DNA of 64,000 nucleotides, from contig JAYKKT010000091.1 in NCBI GenBank assembly GCA_036023115.1, positions 28,090,001 through 28,154,000 on the forward strand, written 5' to 3'. Below the pieces are notes generated by a model. That model was not told where the DNA came from. It saw only the letters and a list, made by a program, of their open reading frames with translations, and searched no databases. The DNA comes from Brasenia schreberi. Its lineage: Eukaryota; Streptophyta; Magnoliopsida; Nymphaeales; Cabombaceae. Positions 21,101 to 33,936 of the stretch are shown one piece after another (within the stretch, counting starts at the first letter, position 1; each line of letters starts with the position of its first letter). The translations under genes were made by a program, and so were the position numbers.

Positions 21101-23021
21101 AGAGGCAAAGCCCCATAAAATCGCTAATGTCCAGGTAGATCCAGGCGTGGCAGGCACTTCCAAACATTTTGAAAAGTTAGAAAACAAAAGGGAGTGAACC
21201 TTTCAAAAACCGATTGAAAAATGGGAGTACACTCCGCTGGGGCAACCTGTGTCGGAGGTCCTAGACCTCCTACTTGCCCAGGGCATGATAGAACTCCCTG
21301 AAATCCCCGAAGGAGTCACTTCCAAGGGGGGGTATTTAAACCGATTTTGTAAGTATCATCGGCTCAAAGGCCATGATACCAAACGTTGTTTCTCCCTTTT
21401 AAATAAAATTGAGAACTTGATAGCAGAAGGCCGGCTCCAGGTCACTGCGAAACCTGAGCCACCTCAAGCTATCTTCAAAGAACCCTTTCCCAAACACGCC
21501 AGTGGCAGTGGGAAAGGAAAGGAGGTATGTACCCTCACCATTTCTAAGGAACTAGCGCAAAAACCAGAGCCTGGTTGACCCACTTGTGTGCCCACTCTTG
21601 TATTATACAAGAAGCCCGCCCAAGTCATCATTCGGGGACCACCAAAAGTGGAATCCTCGGTAAAACCAGTTTTAAAAATCCAAGGTTCTCCTCAGCTCAT
21701 CCTTAGAGCCAAGTTTAGCGCAAACCCTAGGCTGGTCGTGGGGGAAGTGACTAGATCCGGGAGGATCTATCAACCCCCGCACCTTCAAGGTGCTCAAAAG
21801 GTGGTCAGTGTGCCTGGCCCCTCAAAAGCATGTATCCCTAGTGTTCTGCCAAAAGCAGATAAGGACAAAGTCATCCTAAATCCTTATGACTTCGAAAACC
21901 ACCTTTCAAAGATTCCTATTCACATGTCTATCTTAGAGCTTATACAAACCTCGCCTAGGCATAGACTTCTATTAGAGAAAATTCTAGAAAGGGCTAAGGT
22001 TGATTCGAACATAAGTTCGGAATCCTTGTCTACCCAAGTGGCTTTATTAGGAGCAAAATCGCCCATCACTTTCTCGGAAGATGATGTAGATAGACCCTAC
22101 GAATCCCATAACCAGGCCCTGCATATCGAGGTGGTTCTAAACAACCACTCTCTGGACAGGTGCCTAGTCGATGGTGGAGGAGGGCTCAACATCCTTCCAC
22201 TTCATGTGGCATATAAAATCGGAGTCACCTTGACTTCAGTGAACCCAAGCCCTATCGTAATCACTGGATACGATGGGAATGTGTTTAGACCTTTAGGATC
22301 CATCGAACTCCCGATGGAAACGGGAGGGATCGAACACACGGGGGTGTTCCATGTCTTGGACATCCACCCCCATTATAACCTTTTGCTGGGAAGGCCCTGG
22401 ATACACAGTTTGTGCACTGTGCCATCCACCTTCCACAGGTGTGTCAAGATCCCTTTTAGGGACCAGGTCGTAGTGATCCTAGTTGAGAGTCACCCACAGC
22501 TTCAGGGGATCATAAACTCCCCTTGTTTATCGCGCTCCCAGGCCCATGAGGCTAACCTAGGGCAAATTGTGATTGAGCCACCTCGGCTCATGTTAAACAA
22601 CCCTAGGAAGGTTGTATGTGTGAAGGAGCCGCCCAAAGCAGGCCCCCTCCCGATCTTAACCCTTCTAGGAAAACCCAAGCGTTCCCTATTTCCAAAGCCC
22701 CTGGACAAGAGGCCATATGAGCACAATATGGACGACAGCAAGTTCCAGGACCACGACCTGTACCAAAACTTTTCAAAAAACAAAAAGTCATGGAACATGT
22801 TGTTGAACATGGGCTACACGCCCTATAAGAGTCTAGGGACACAGAACCAGGGTCTCCTAGAGCCCATCCTTCCTAGGGCCAACCCAAGCCGATACGGGAT
22901 TGGCTATACTCCCAGAATATCACCAGAGCCACCCCCTGTGACCACCTAGGTCAAGGGTGCCCTGAAACCTGCCTTAGAAGAGACCTATGATTTAGACCTC
23001 CTATTCTGAGTCTAACCCATA

Positions 23022-23038
23022 GTGTTTTCCCTTTGTAG
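23022..23038 (+). promoter_or_regulatory. putative splice acceptor before P1 pol
   Basis: GTGTTTTCCCTTTGTAG, identical at 58568-58584 (P4) and 38775-38759 (M3, minus). It lies between the gag-pro stop and the pol start. In P1 the following ATG has decayed to GTG. Confidence 0.45.
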
Positions 23039-23040
23039 GT

Positions 23041-25949
23041 GTGACGGAAGATCCCTTTTATAAAAAAACAAAAACATTTGGAAAAGTTAAAATCAAAAAA
23101 AGAAGAAAAAGAAGAAAAGCCAAAAACAATGAAAAAACAAAAACTCAAAAATAGAGTGCTTTTTATAGTTCCCAAGGTTCTTGTTTTACAAAAACCCAAA
23201 AAAATTGAAAATTTGGAAAATACCAAAAAGATTTTATATATAGCTACTCCTGTTAGGACTTTTGCAAAAGAAAAGGATTTCGAAAGAAACGTCGTCTGCA
23301 TAGCCAGACCAAAAATTTCGAAATCACTTGAAAATCCGAGTACAAAACCAGGTCTTTTTGAAAACCACACATCAAATTCCCTCGAGTCTATAGCCCACGA
23401 GAATGATCGAAACCCAGAAGTGGATCCCCTTGAGGAAGATCCCACTTCTGAGCTCCCAGAATTTCATAAAATTCTTGATTTTGAAAGACCTTCCAATTCA
23501 GTAGGAGGAGATTTCTTAGAGGTGAACCTAGGGGATGATTCCAATCCCAAGTCCATCAAAATAGGCGCATGCTTGCATGAAACTGAAAGGTTAGCATTCA
23601 TTGCATTTCTACGAACCTATTTAGATGTGTTTGCATGGACGTATGAAGACATGCCGGGCATAGATCCCAGCATAGTCGAGCATCGTCTTTCCTTAGATAT
23701 AGGTGTAAAACCAATAAAGCAGAAGCTTAGGAAAATACACCCGAATGTACACACGCAAGTCAAAGAGGGTTTAGAAGATCTGCTAAAAGCCGGATTTATA
23801 AAACCCATTGCGTATTCTGATTGGTTGTCAAATATCGTTGTAGTTCGAAAAACCAATGGGAAAATTCGAATATGCATCGATTTCAGAAACCTGAATAAAG
23901 CCACTCCAAAGGATAATTATCCTTTACCAAACATAGATTTGATAGTCGATAGTACTGCAAATCATGAAATGTTTTCATTTATGGATGGCTATTCAAGCTA
24001 TAATCAAATCAAACTAAGTCCATGAGATCAGGGTAAGACCGCCTTCACAACCCCATGGGGCACGTACTGCTATACAGTCATGCCCTTTGGTTTGAAAAAT
24101 GCCGGCGCAACATACCAACGAGCCATGACCACGATCTTCCATGATCAGATTCATGAGCTCGTAGAAGTGTATGTAGATGATCTCTTGGCGAAATCCAAAA
24201 CCCGATGCACCCATATCGAATGTTTACAAAAGATTTTCGAAAGGCTTAGGCTGGTGCTAGGGTCATCCTCATCTCCCCTGAAAAGGGCGAGATTCCCATA
24301 GCAGTCCGCTTAGATTTCGAATGTTCCAACAACGTAGCTGAGTATGAAGCACTCATACAAGGCTTAATGATTTTGAAAACTCTAGGGGCATCATGCATCG
24401 AGGTCTTTGGAGATTCGCTCCTTGTCATAAACCAGGTTTTAAAAATTTGGCAAGTACGTAATGAAAAACTACTTCCATATCACGAGTTGGCCACTCAATT
24501 GGTCCAGTCCTTCCAACCATGTAAACTCACACACGTAGGAAGAGAGGACAATGGCATCGCCGATGCCCTCTCCTCCTTGGGTTCAGCCCTGAAGGTCGAT
24601 CCCATTTCAGGGACCAGATCTTTGGAAATATGGCATGTGCCCCACCCATCCACACACGACTTGGATATTTGCCAAAACAACCCAGAGTCTATTGAAAAAC
24701 CCTGGTTTTATGATATAAAACAATTTTTAGAAAATGAGGGATTCAACGAGGATGCCACATCCAAAGATAAGGCATTCATTCGTAAGATTTCGACCCGATA
24801 CACCATTCTGGGTGGGGTTTTATACAAAAAGAGTTTTACCGGCATTCTGCTTAGGTGTATCGACCTAGAGGAGGCTAGGGTAGTGATGCATGAATTCCAC
24901 GATGGAGAATGTGGAGGTCATGTTAATGCCAACATGATGGCAATGAAAATACTTAGAGGGGGTTACTTCTGGTCCACCCTGAAAAGGGATTGTCACGATC
25001 ATGTTAGGAAGTGTCATCCATGTCAAGTGCATGGGCACGCCATTCATATCCCATCATCTGCATTGCATTCTATGGTCAGCCCCTGGCCATTTACCATGTG
25101 GGCGTTTGACATCGTAGGCCCAATATTTCCAAAGGCCTCGAATGGGCATCGATTTATTTTAGCAGCCACGGAGTATTTCTCCAAGTGGGTGGAAGCCATT
25201 TCCCTAACCAATGTAATGGGGCAACATGTGGTGGCTTTCATCCAGAGGAATATCTTGGCTCGATTTGGGGTTCCATGAGACCTTGTGTCTGATAATGGCA
25301 CCCCATTCAAGAATGAGCGGATGGTTAAGTTGTGCAACACGTATCGCATAACTCACCACTTCTCCTCGCCCTACTACCCTCAAGGCAACGAACAAGCCGA
25401 AGCCACAAACAAGACTCTGATTAGCATAATTGAGAAAACCTTAGAGAAGGGTAGGACGTGGCACGAGAAGTTGGATGAAGCCTTATGGGCTTATAGAACT
25501 TCCATCCGTACTCCCACGAATGCCACACCATTAGAATTGGTCTATGGCACAAACGCCATTCTTCCCATTCATACCCAACTGCATTCATTCCATACATCCA
25601 TTGTACTCGACCTCCCCCTAGAGACTCTTTAGCATGCTAGGATGGCCGAACTAGATTTGCTAGATGAGAGGCGACTCCTTGCCATGGATCATGCTCGTGC
25701 ATACCGGCAAAGGATAGCCCGACATTATAGCAAACACATGAGACCTCGCCACTTTGAAGTGGGAGGTATGGTCTTAAAAACCATCCATCATCGTGGCCCA
25801 CACCCCCTGGGAAAGTGGCGCCCCAACTGGGATGGACCCTATGTTGTACGAGCAACCACTGCGAACAATTCGTATTGGTTGATCGATGTAGAGGTAGGAA
25901 TTTAGCAGATCCTATCAATATTCAATACTTAAAGAAGTATCATGTGTAG
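23041..25949 (+). pseudogene. pol: pol of P1 (RT, aRH, integrase) with internal deletion
   Basis: Lysine-rich N-terminal segment, then RT with YVDD at 24170-24181. RT breaks at 24249-24252 and jumps straight into aRH (about 24254-24600), so the RT C-terminus and first RNase H, about 870 bp in P4, are missing. Integrase follows: HHCC zinc finger ending CHPC (about 24890-25030), catalytic Asp codons at 25108 and 25291, Glu at 25399, and a GPY/F end with WDGPYVV. No chromodomain. In-frame stops TGA 24023, TGA 25276 and TAG 25630, a one-base loss near 25890 and an early A-run slip near 23045-23078 disable it. The real stop is TAG 25947. Confidence 0.9.
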
Positions 25950-28403
25950 GATTTGAATTAAATTCCAGTTTTTGAAAAATTTTAGGGATAGCTGCCCTGA
26001 GACATGTGAACAAGGTGCAAAGGCAAAATCGTGTGACCCTAAGTGAGAGAATTCGCACTTGTGAACGAGTGGAGTCTTCAAAATCGTGGTTGCATTTCAA
26101 AATCCTTCTTCTTACAAAGAAAGGCCTAGTTCAATATAGCAAGATACTTGCAAGTAGTACGTGTGTAGACACGCGAAAATCCCCGCCTCTCACCTTTTCA
26201 GGGCTCGGAGCGGATCCTCTCGTGCGTCTAAGGCCTTATTTATGCAAACAGGGTGTGCCAGCTAGCTTACCTAAGCTAGCGAAGATATATTTAACACTGA
26301 CTTCTAATCGTGGCGACTGTGAGCAAGTGAGCTCTTGTCGTCGCAGACCTTCTTGCACCGATGCGCAAGGGTCAGTCTATACGCTTTGCAAAAAATCGAG
26401 CTTTGGGATAGAAAGCCTACGAAGCGGTTCGAGGTGTCTATTTCGGTCTTTTAAATGCGATTGCATGTTTTAGATCACGTGGATTTGCACGTGCCCAAGT
26501 CTTTTCTTTTATCCCTTTTTGGGCCACCTAGTTTGTGTGTTATGAACACTCCACTACATGGGCGAATTCGAGCGGGGCTTGCTTTGATGCAATATGCGTC
26601 CTACCTCGTGGTATGGCATAGATGCAATGCAAACTCACGCTACTCCAAAGGGAAAACCCGAATGTAAAGACAATACTGAAGGGAAATAACTGATGGGAAA
26701 TAATCGATGGGAAAAAACCGAAGGGAAATGACTTGTAAAGTAAGTGCCGAAGGGAGATATGTATATAGAGTATGTATATGAGCCCTTACTCGGGTCTTGC
26801 AAATAAGAGCGAAGGCTCAATGTGGGTGTGTGCTTGAATTGAAAGACTTACACACACGACATGAAATTAAACCCAAATATAAATTGCAGTATGGCCTTGA
26901 CTAAGGTCTTGGGAGTAAGAGTTGAAGCTCAATGTGTGTGAGTGCTTGAATTGAAGTACTACGCACACGACATAAATGAAACCCAAATATAACTACAATA
27001 AGGCCTTTACTAAGGTCTTGGGAGTAAGAGCGAAGGCTCAATGTGTGTGAGAGTGCTTGAATTGAAAGACTTACCCACATGACATGAAATGAAACCCAAA
27101 TAGTATAGGTCAGCCCTTACTTGGGTCTTTCAAATAAGAGCGAAAGCTCAATGTGTGTGAGAGTGCTTGAATTGAAAGACTTACCCACACGACATTAAAC
27201 GAAACCCAAATAGTATAGGTCGGCCCTTACTTGGGTCTTTCAAATAAGAGCGAAAGCTCAATGTGTGTGAGTGCTTGAATTGAAAGACAACGCACCCAAC
27301 TTAAGCAAAACCCTTCAAAATGAAAGTATATGTATATACTTATGTATTAGGGGCTGATTAGGCCCGTGTGTGTTCAAAATCGTGCACAACTAAGAGAGTG
27401 CACGTGTGTGGGTGTGCCAAGCCACGTTATTACAAGCGGGGGGAGACTATGCTCCGTTATTACAACCCCGAATCGAATTGAATCTCAAGCAAGTATACAA
27501 CTAAAGACCGAGTTAGGCACTAACTAGTAGCTGGTCCGTAGAGGCCTTGCTTGAGCGTGGGCTTGGCCTTCGCCTTGGGCTGCAAAAGGGAGCTCTGCGA
27601 GGTTGAGCGACAAGGGGTGTTGGCCGTGCTGCAAATGGGGCGCGGGATAGGCGCCTTGAAGGTGGCCGGCTGCAAGCAAGGGTGTCGCCTTGATGTGGGG
27701 GATTAAAGGGGCTGGACAAGGTGAGTATATAGGGCACTAGGAGAGGATATAGTGTTAGGGAGTATGCCCCTAAGGGGAGCCTAAGGGAAGACCGAATGGG
27801 ACACCTAGGAGAAAAGAGATGGCTGGCCGAATGGAAGGGATAGTCGGTTGGAGTGGCCGACTAGGGGAATGTGGTGGTGGCGGGCTGCTGGGATAGCTAT
27901 GGGTGGAGTATGGGAAGGAAGCTAGCTAGGTGATGGGGCTAGGTGGTAGTGGGTGTAAGGGAGTGCTAGGGGCAGGTCTTAGGAAGTCGAATAGGGTGGT
28001 CGGGTGTTGCTAGTGTAGTTAGGTAGTGGCGGGTAGCTAGGGTGACTAAGGCTTGGCCGAGTGGGAGTGGTGGCGGCAAGTGGCTGATATTAGGGTAAGG
28101 TGGTGGTATGGTGGGTGGCTGGGAGTGGAGAAGGAGCTAGGTAGAGTGTGGGGTACTAACCGGATGAAGAGGCGGCGGGTGGTTGAGGAGCAGCCAGATG
28201 TGGGGGCTCGGCTGGTTCGGTCGGGTGAAGAGGATGACGATGGAGGGGTCTTCGGCTGGAATGGTGGTGGCGGTGCTGGTGCTGGTGGTGGTGGGATGTG
28301 GAGCAGGTGGAGCAGGTGGAGCTTGGGGAAGTGGAGGAAGGAGAGGACCCGGCTGGCTTGGAGATGGCCTCTAGATAGGAAAACCCGCCCCCAAGGGGGG
28401 GGG

Positions 28404-28411
28404 TTTATATA
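28404..28411 (-). promoter_or_regulatory. TATA box of M2 LTR
   Basis: Minus-strand TATATAAA with a C-run after it. Confidence 0.6.
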
Positions 28412-28957
28412 GGGATGGGTAGGTCGGTTAGGCCTGGGTTTGGGGTAGTGGTTAGGTGGTTTACGTAGGGTGGTATGAAGATAAAGTGGGCTGGAAAGGG
28501 TAGGGCCAGATATTTTAAATACTAGTGGTTTGGGTAGATTGTGGGCTAGGGATAGTTTAGGGGTTTAGGGCTTGGTTAGGTGGTTGGGTTCTAGGGTGAG
28601 GTTTAGTGAGCTAGGTTACGTGATTAGGCTAGGATTAGGCTAGGTTTAGGGAAATTAACCTAGGTTTAGGGAAGGATTAGGGAAGTGGGTTAGGTGATTA
28701 GGTTGGGATTAGGCCAGGATTAGGGAAGTGGGTTAGGTGATTAGGCTCAGATTAGGGGTGGATTAGGGTGGAAGGCTAGGATTAGGTGTTTTGGGTTAGG
28801 TTTAGGTGAAGGAGCTCCCTTTGCATGGCCCATAGACCTTAACCACCTCATGTTGGTGCAGCCCTAGGTTAGGTTTTGGCTAATTACAAGCTTAAACCCA
28901 CTCAATTAGGCTAACCCACATGATTAACCCCAAACTTGACACACAAGTCAAGCTTAA

Positions 28958-29308
28958 TTACAACACTCTTGATCTTATCCACCCCCACTCTCTCTCATGC
29001 CCATGATCCCACGTGAAATTCAAGTGGGCCCCACCTTCATTTATGAGAAGGTGATGTGGGCCATGGATATGGATATTGGATTGGATTTTTGAATCCAAAT
29101 CCAAATCCAAGTCCATACATGGGTTTGGATTGGGATCTGGATATATATGGTCCAGATCCAATCCAAACTGAACTCTGACTCCTTCGAGCTGTATTCGAAA
29201 CGAACGGTTTGTGCGGGGCCTGACAGCATCAGTCCTCCGTCTGCGTTGGGTCTTCGCCAACATGATCGTCCGCCTCTGTTTTTGCCTTCCGGAGATGACT
29301 TCAAACAA
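28958..29308 (-). other. conserved U3 open reading frame (M2)
   Basis: 116 codons including the MLAKTQRRRRTDA core and GHEREWG. The segment upstream of the core is in another frame here, so only the core is shared by all intact copies. Confidence 0.3.
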
Positions 29309-29643
29309 GGTTTTGATGATAACAGGGTCTTGGACGTTCGAGATCCTGGGGTGTGAATTTGATACAAGAGTTGTTGTGCCGGGCTCGACATGTCCTCCGG
29401 TTCTGGGCTCTTCTTAGCTTTCTTGGTCCTGTCTGCATTAGGCCAAGCTGCTTCAGGGTTTCAAAACGTGTTTTAAAAGGTTTTCAAAAGCCATATTATA
29501 TATTTTTGAAATATGAAGTTTAAAACATATATACAGGGTTGTCTGGAAGGCTCCTAGGTTTCCAGACTCAAAATAGCCCTTTGGGGCTGCTTTTACAAAA
29601 CCAGATGAATTTGAGAAATTCGTGGAATTTCGGGGTGTTTACA

Positions 29644-30813
29644 GATGCCCCTCTTTGGCCTTGTCCAAATCGATTTGGATAAGGGCAAAGATGACAAACA
29701 CCCCTTTCAATGTCTCCCTAGATCTATCCACGAAGAATATGGGATCGCCCCAATTTTTTGCAAAATCTCAATTTACAAACTCTGGTAGGAGGAGATATCA
29801 CGCCAAAGGGTTCTACATGGAATCTAGTCCTAAATGGGATCATGTTCATGCAAGTACCATGCGTGGAATGCAAATGACATGGGTGTGGTGCCAAAAGTGG
29901 TGACCTCCTAGGGACCAGATGTGGTCGAACTCTAGAGACTTATAAGGCCTACTGCTCCAAGTGAGCAAATCCTATGCTGTTCGATGTTCGGTTTTCAAAA
30001 CTTATTTACAAAAGTTATTTACAAAAGGGACAACTGTCTTGAGCCTCGATCCTAAGGATCTCGAGTTCTTCGTGCTTGCCCTTGTTTGAGTCTTAACACT
30101 TGCTTATCTAGCGGAGGTTTTATAAGAAAACAAGGCATATTTCAAATTCCTACGCCTTACTCGAAACGTCGAATTCTAAAACAAGAAGAAATTCAAGTAA
30201 GTAAATCCTATTTTTACTTTAGGATTCCTCGAAATGAACCATGCTTTAGCTTGGGATAAGCCAGGGATGGGAAAGAGATACCACGGTCCCTTCTGAAGCG
30301 TCCCATGGTTTAAGGCATAGAATGCGGAAAAACTGCTCTTTTTGAGCTTTTTGGCCTCTTTTTCCTTTTTTTCATAGAGGGTCTCCCTTTGGGAGTATTT
30401 TTTCTTTAATCCCTCTTTTTCATAACAGAATCGATTTTTCTTTTTGAAGTCTGGTTTCTTTCTTTTGGAAATAGACTTTGAATGGGAAATTCCCTTTTGT
30501 TTTGGGTCTTTGTTTTCCTTTTGGAAATAGAAGAGAAGAGGGGAGGACTTATCCCAAGCCTACACTCGATCCATTCCAGATCAGCCTATTTAGAAATAGC
30601 ACGTACCACTTGCAAGTATCTTGCTATGTTGAACTAGGCCTTTCTTTGTAAGAAGAAGGATTTTGAAATGTAACCACGATTTTGAAAACTCCACTCTTTC
30701 ACAAGTGCGAATTCTCTTCACTTAGGTTCACACGACTTGCCTTTGCACCTTATTCACATGTCTCAGGGCAGCTATCCCTAAAAATTTTTGAAAAATGGAA
30801 TTTAATCCAGATC
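29644..30813 (-). other. non-coding tail and polypurine tract of M2
   Basis: Polypurine tract AAAGAGGGGC at 29656-29647 and the ATCCAAAT..ATTTGGAT palindrome at 29659-29684. A purine-rich tract (on the minus strand) of about 150 bp near 30320-30500 includes small hairpins such as GCTC, loop, GAGC. No gene is visible. The same order occurs in P4 (62359-63540). Confidence 0.8.
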
Positions 30814-33800
30814 CTACACATGATACTTCTTTAAGTATTGAATATTGATAGGATCTGCTAAATTCCTACCTTCTACATCGATCAACCAATACGAATTGTT
30901 CATAGTGGTTGCTCATACAACATAGGGTCCATCCCAGTTGGGGCGCCACTTGCCTAGGGGGTGTGGGCCACGATGGTGGATGGTTTTTAAGACCAGATCT
31001 CCCACTTCAAAGTGGTGAGGTCTCATGTGTTTGCTATAATGTCGGGCTATCCTTTGCCGGTATGCACGAGCATGATCCATGGCAAGGAGTCGCCTCTCAT
31101 CTAGCAAATCTAGTTTGGCCATCCTAGCATGCTGAAGCGTCTCTAGAGGGAGGTCGAGTGCTAGGGATGTATGGAATGAATGCAATTGAGTATGAATGGG
31201 AAGAATGGTGTTTGTGCCATAGACCAATTCGAATGGTGTGGCATTCGTGGGAGTCCGGATGGAAGTCCTATAAGCCCATAAGGCTTCATCCAGCTTCTCG
31301 TGCCACGTCCTACCCTTTTCTAAGGTTTTCTCAATAATACTAATGAGAGTCTTGTTTGTGGCTTCGGCTTGGCCGTTGCCTTGAGGGTAGTAGGGCGAGG
31401 AGAAGTGGTGAGTTATGCCATACGTGTTGCACAACTTAACCATCCGCTCGTTCTTGAATGGGGTGCCATTATCAAACACAAGGTCTTGTGGAACCCCAAA
31501 TCGAGCCAAGATATTCCTCCGGATGAAAGCCACCACATGTTGCCCCATTACATTGGTTAGGGAAATGGCTTCCACCCACTTGGAGAAATACTTCGTGGCT
31601 GCTAAAATAAATCGATGCCCATTCGAGGCCTTTGGAAATATTGGGCCTACAATGTCAAACGCCCACATGGTAAATGGCTAGGGGCTAACCACAGAATGCA
31701 ATGCAGATGAAGGGATATGAATGGCGTGCCCATGCACTTGACACGGATGACACTTCCTAACATGATCGTGACAATCCTTTTTCAGGGTGGACCAAAAAAT
31801 ACCCCCCTCTAAGTATTTTCATCGCCATCATGTTGGCATTAACATGACCTCCACATTCTCCATCGTGGAACTCGTGCATCACTATCCTAGCCTCCTCTAG
31901 GTCGATACACCTAAGCAGAATGCCAGTAAAGCTCCTTTTGTATAGAACCCCACCCAGAATGGTGTATCGGGTCGAAATCTTACGAATGAATGCCTTATCT
32001 TTGGATGTGGCATCCTCAATGAATCCCTCATTTTCTAAAAATTGTTTTATGTCATAAAACCAGGGTTTTTCAGTAGACTCTGGGTTGTTTTGGCAAATAT
32101 CCAAGTCGTGTGTGGATGGGTGGGGTGCATGCCATATTTCCAAAGATCTGGTCCCTGAAATGGGATCGACCTTCAGGGCTGAACCCAAGGAGGAGAGGGC
32201 ATCGGTGATGCCATTGTCCTCTCTTCCTATGTGTGTGAGTTTACACGACTGGAAGGATTGGACCAGTCGAGTGGCCAACTCATGATACGGAAGTAGTTTC
32301 TCATTACATACTTGCCAAATTTTCAAAACCTGGTTTATGACAAGGAGCGAATCTCCAAAGACCTCGATGCATGATGCCCCTAGAGTTTTCGAAATCCTTA
32401 GGCCTTGTATGAGTGCTTCATACTCAGCTACGTTGTTGGAACATTCAAAATCTAAGCGGACTGCTATGGGAATCTCGTCCTTTTCAGGGGAGATTAGGAT
32501 GACCCCGGCACCAGCCCCTCGTTGGTTTCGTGCCCCATCGAAGTGCATCTTCCACACTTGGTTTTCGAAAGAGTTTGCCAAAATGTTGTTTTGAAAATGG
32601 TTTTGCAATATGCCTTCATCAGGCATTTCGACAAGAGTGGGATATGCGTCCTCTAAGGGGAATTCAGCCACGTAATCTGCTAGGGCTTGCCCCTTAATGG
32701 AGATCTGGTGATGGTATTTCAGATCATACTCCATTAGAAGGAGTTGCCATTTGCCCAATCTACCCGTGAGAATGGGTTTTTCGAACAAGTGCTTGATTGG
32801 ATCAAGCTTGGACACTATATAGATCTCATGATCTAGGAAATAGTGTCTGAATTTTTGGCAGGCCCAGACTAGGGCCAAACACGTCTTCTCCATGGCTTGA
32901 TAATTTCGTTCATAAGCCAAGAGAGTTTTCGAAATATAGTAGATGGCATACTCCTTATGGGTGTCATCCTCGTATTGAGCCAACAGGGCTCCTAAAGCAT
33001 TTACATGCACGGAGATGTATAATAAAAGCGGTTTTCCTTGCTTTGGAGGATTCAAAACGGGGGGATTAACCAAGTATGCCTTCAGTCACTCGAAGGACTT
33101 TTGGCATTCGTCATCCCATAAGAATTTCGTGCCCTTCCTCAACAGTTTGTTGAAGGGTTCGCATCTAGTTGCCAGATTCGATATGAATCGGCGAACGGAT
33201 TGTAATCGACCCTGGAGGCTACGGATTTGGGTGAGATTGGAGGGTGGAGCCATGTCTATGATGGATCGACACTTAGAGGGGTCGACTTCTATTCCCCTTT
33301 GGCTAACCATAAAGCCTAGAAGCTTCCCTGATTCTACCCCGAACACACATTTTTGAGGGTTTAGCTTTACTTTGTAAAGCCTAAGCCTTTCGAAAATCTT
33401 TTGTAAACATTCGATATGGGTGCATCGGGTTTTGGATTTTGCCAAGAGATCATCTACATATACTTCTACAAGCTCATGAATTTGATCATGGAAGATCGTG
33501 GTCATGGCTCGTTGGTATGTTGCACCGGCATTTTTCAAACCAAAGGGCATGACTGTATAGCAGTATGTGCCCCATGGGGTTGTGAAGGCGGTCTTACCCT
33601 GATCTCGTGGGCTTAGTTTGATTTGATTATAGCCTGAATAGCCATCCATGAACGAAAACATTTCATGATTTGCAGTACTATCGACTATCAAATCTATGTT
33701 TGGTAAAGGATAATTATCCTTTGGAGTGGCTTTATTCAGGTTTCTGAAATCGATGCATATTCGAATTTTCCCATTGGTTTTTCAAACTACAACGATCTTT

Positions 33801-33934
33801 GATAACCAATCAGAATACGCAATGGGTTTTATAAATCCGGCTTTTAGCAGATCTTCTAAACCCTCTTTGACTTGCGTGTGTACATTCGGGTGTATTTTCC
33901 TAAGCTTCTGCTTTATGGGTTTTCCTAAGCTTCT
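30814..33934 (-). pseudogene. pol: pol of M2 (RT to integrase)
   Basis: Starts inside RT (KPIKQKLRKIHPNVHTQV). RT has YVDD at 33460-33449, followed by the thumb and a classical RNase H (YYISKTLLAYERNY, ILTGRLGKW), then aRH (HFDGARNQRGAGAG, about 32550-32170). Integrase has its zinc finger near 31880-31750 and core in 31668-30913. Defects: TGA 33782-33784 and 30913-30915, both from CGA in P1; a TGA near 33085; a TGG to TAG between 31668 and 31757; and a one-base gain near 31790. It documents the RT / RNase H / aRH / integrase order that P1 lost. Confidence 0.9.
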
Positions 33935-33936
33935 TA

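Larger units (their letters stand above)
16855..23015 (+). pseudogene. gag: gag-pro of P1, split by solo LTR and nonsense codons
   Basis: ATG at 16855. Seven codons are followed by the A2 solo LTR, and the same frame resumes at 20166. Capsid domain about 20520-20870; zinc knuckle CKYHRLKGHDTKRC at 21348-21389; aspartic protease with LVDGGGGLNIL (active Asp codon 22170) and LLLGRPWIHSL downstream; then a G-patch-like end (WNMLLNMGYTPYKSLG, 22791-22913). The natural stop is the TAA at 23013. In-frame TGA at 21195 and 21576 replace CGA or CGC arginine codons of M1, and TAG at 22947 replaces a TGG seen in M3. The frame otherwise holds for about 950 codons, so decay came by point changes and one insertion. 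Confidence 0.9.
26164..29643 (-). repeat. 3' LTR of M2 (family A, 3,480 bp)
   Basis: Minus strand TGTAAACACC (29643) to GTCTACA (26164). TATA box 28411-28404, telomere-like tract 28556-28812, U3 frame 29308-28958. Five tandem units start near 26804, 26917, 27026, 27136 and 27246. The leader donor is mutated to GTTAGT (27524-27519). Confidence 0.92.
26164..33934 (-). mobile_element. truncated Tat-like element M2 inside P1
   Basis: Read from the right: pol from the RT N-terminus (33934) to its stop (30814), tail, polypurine tract, 3' LTR (29643-26164). Gag, protease, the 5' LTR and the left part of RT are missing. It entered P1 after ACGTG (26159-26163). The expected second ACGTG is absent because the far side is deleted together with part of the P1 tail. 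Confidence 0.85.

Noticed and set aside
25915..26163. Env-like third frame downstream of pol
   Set aside because: Only short frames exist between pol and the tail in P1, M2 and P4, and none are shared.
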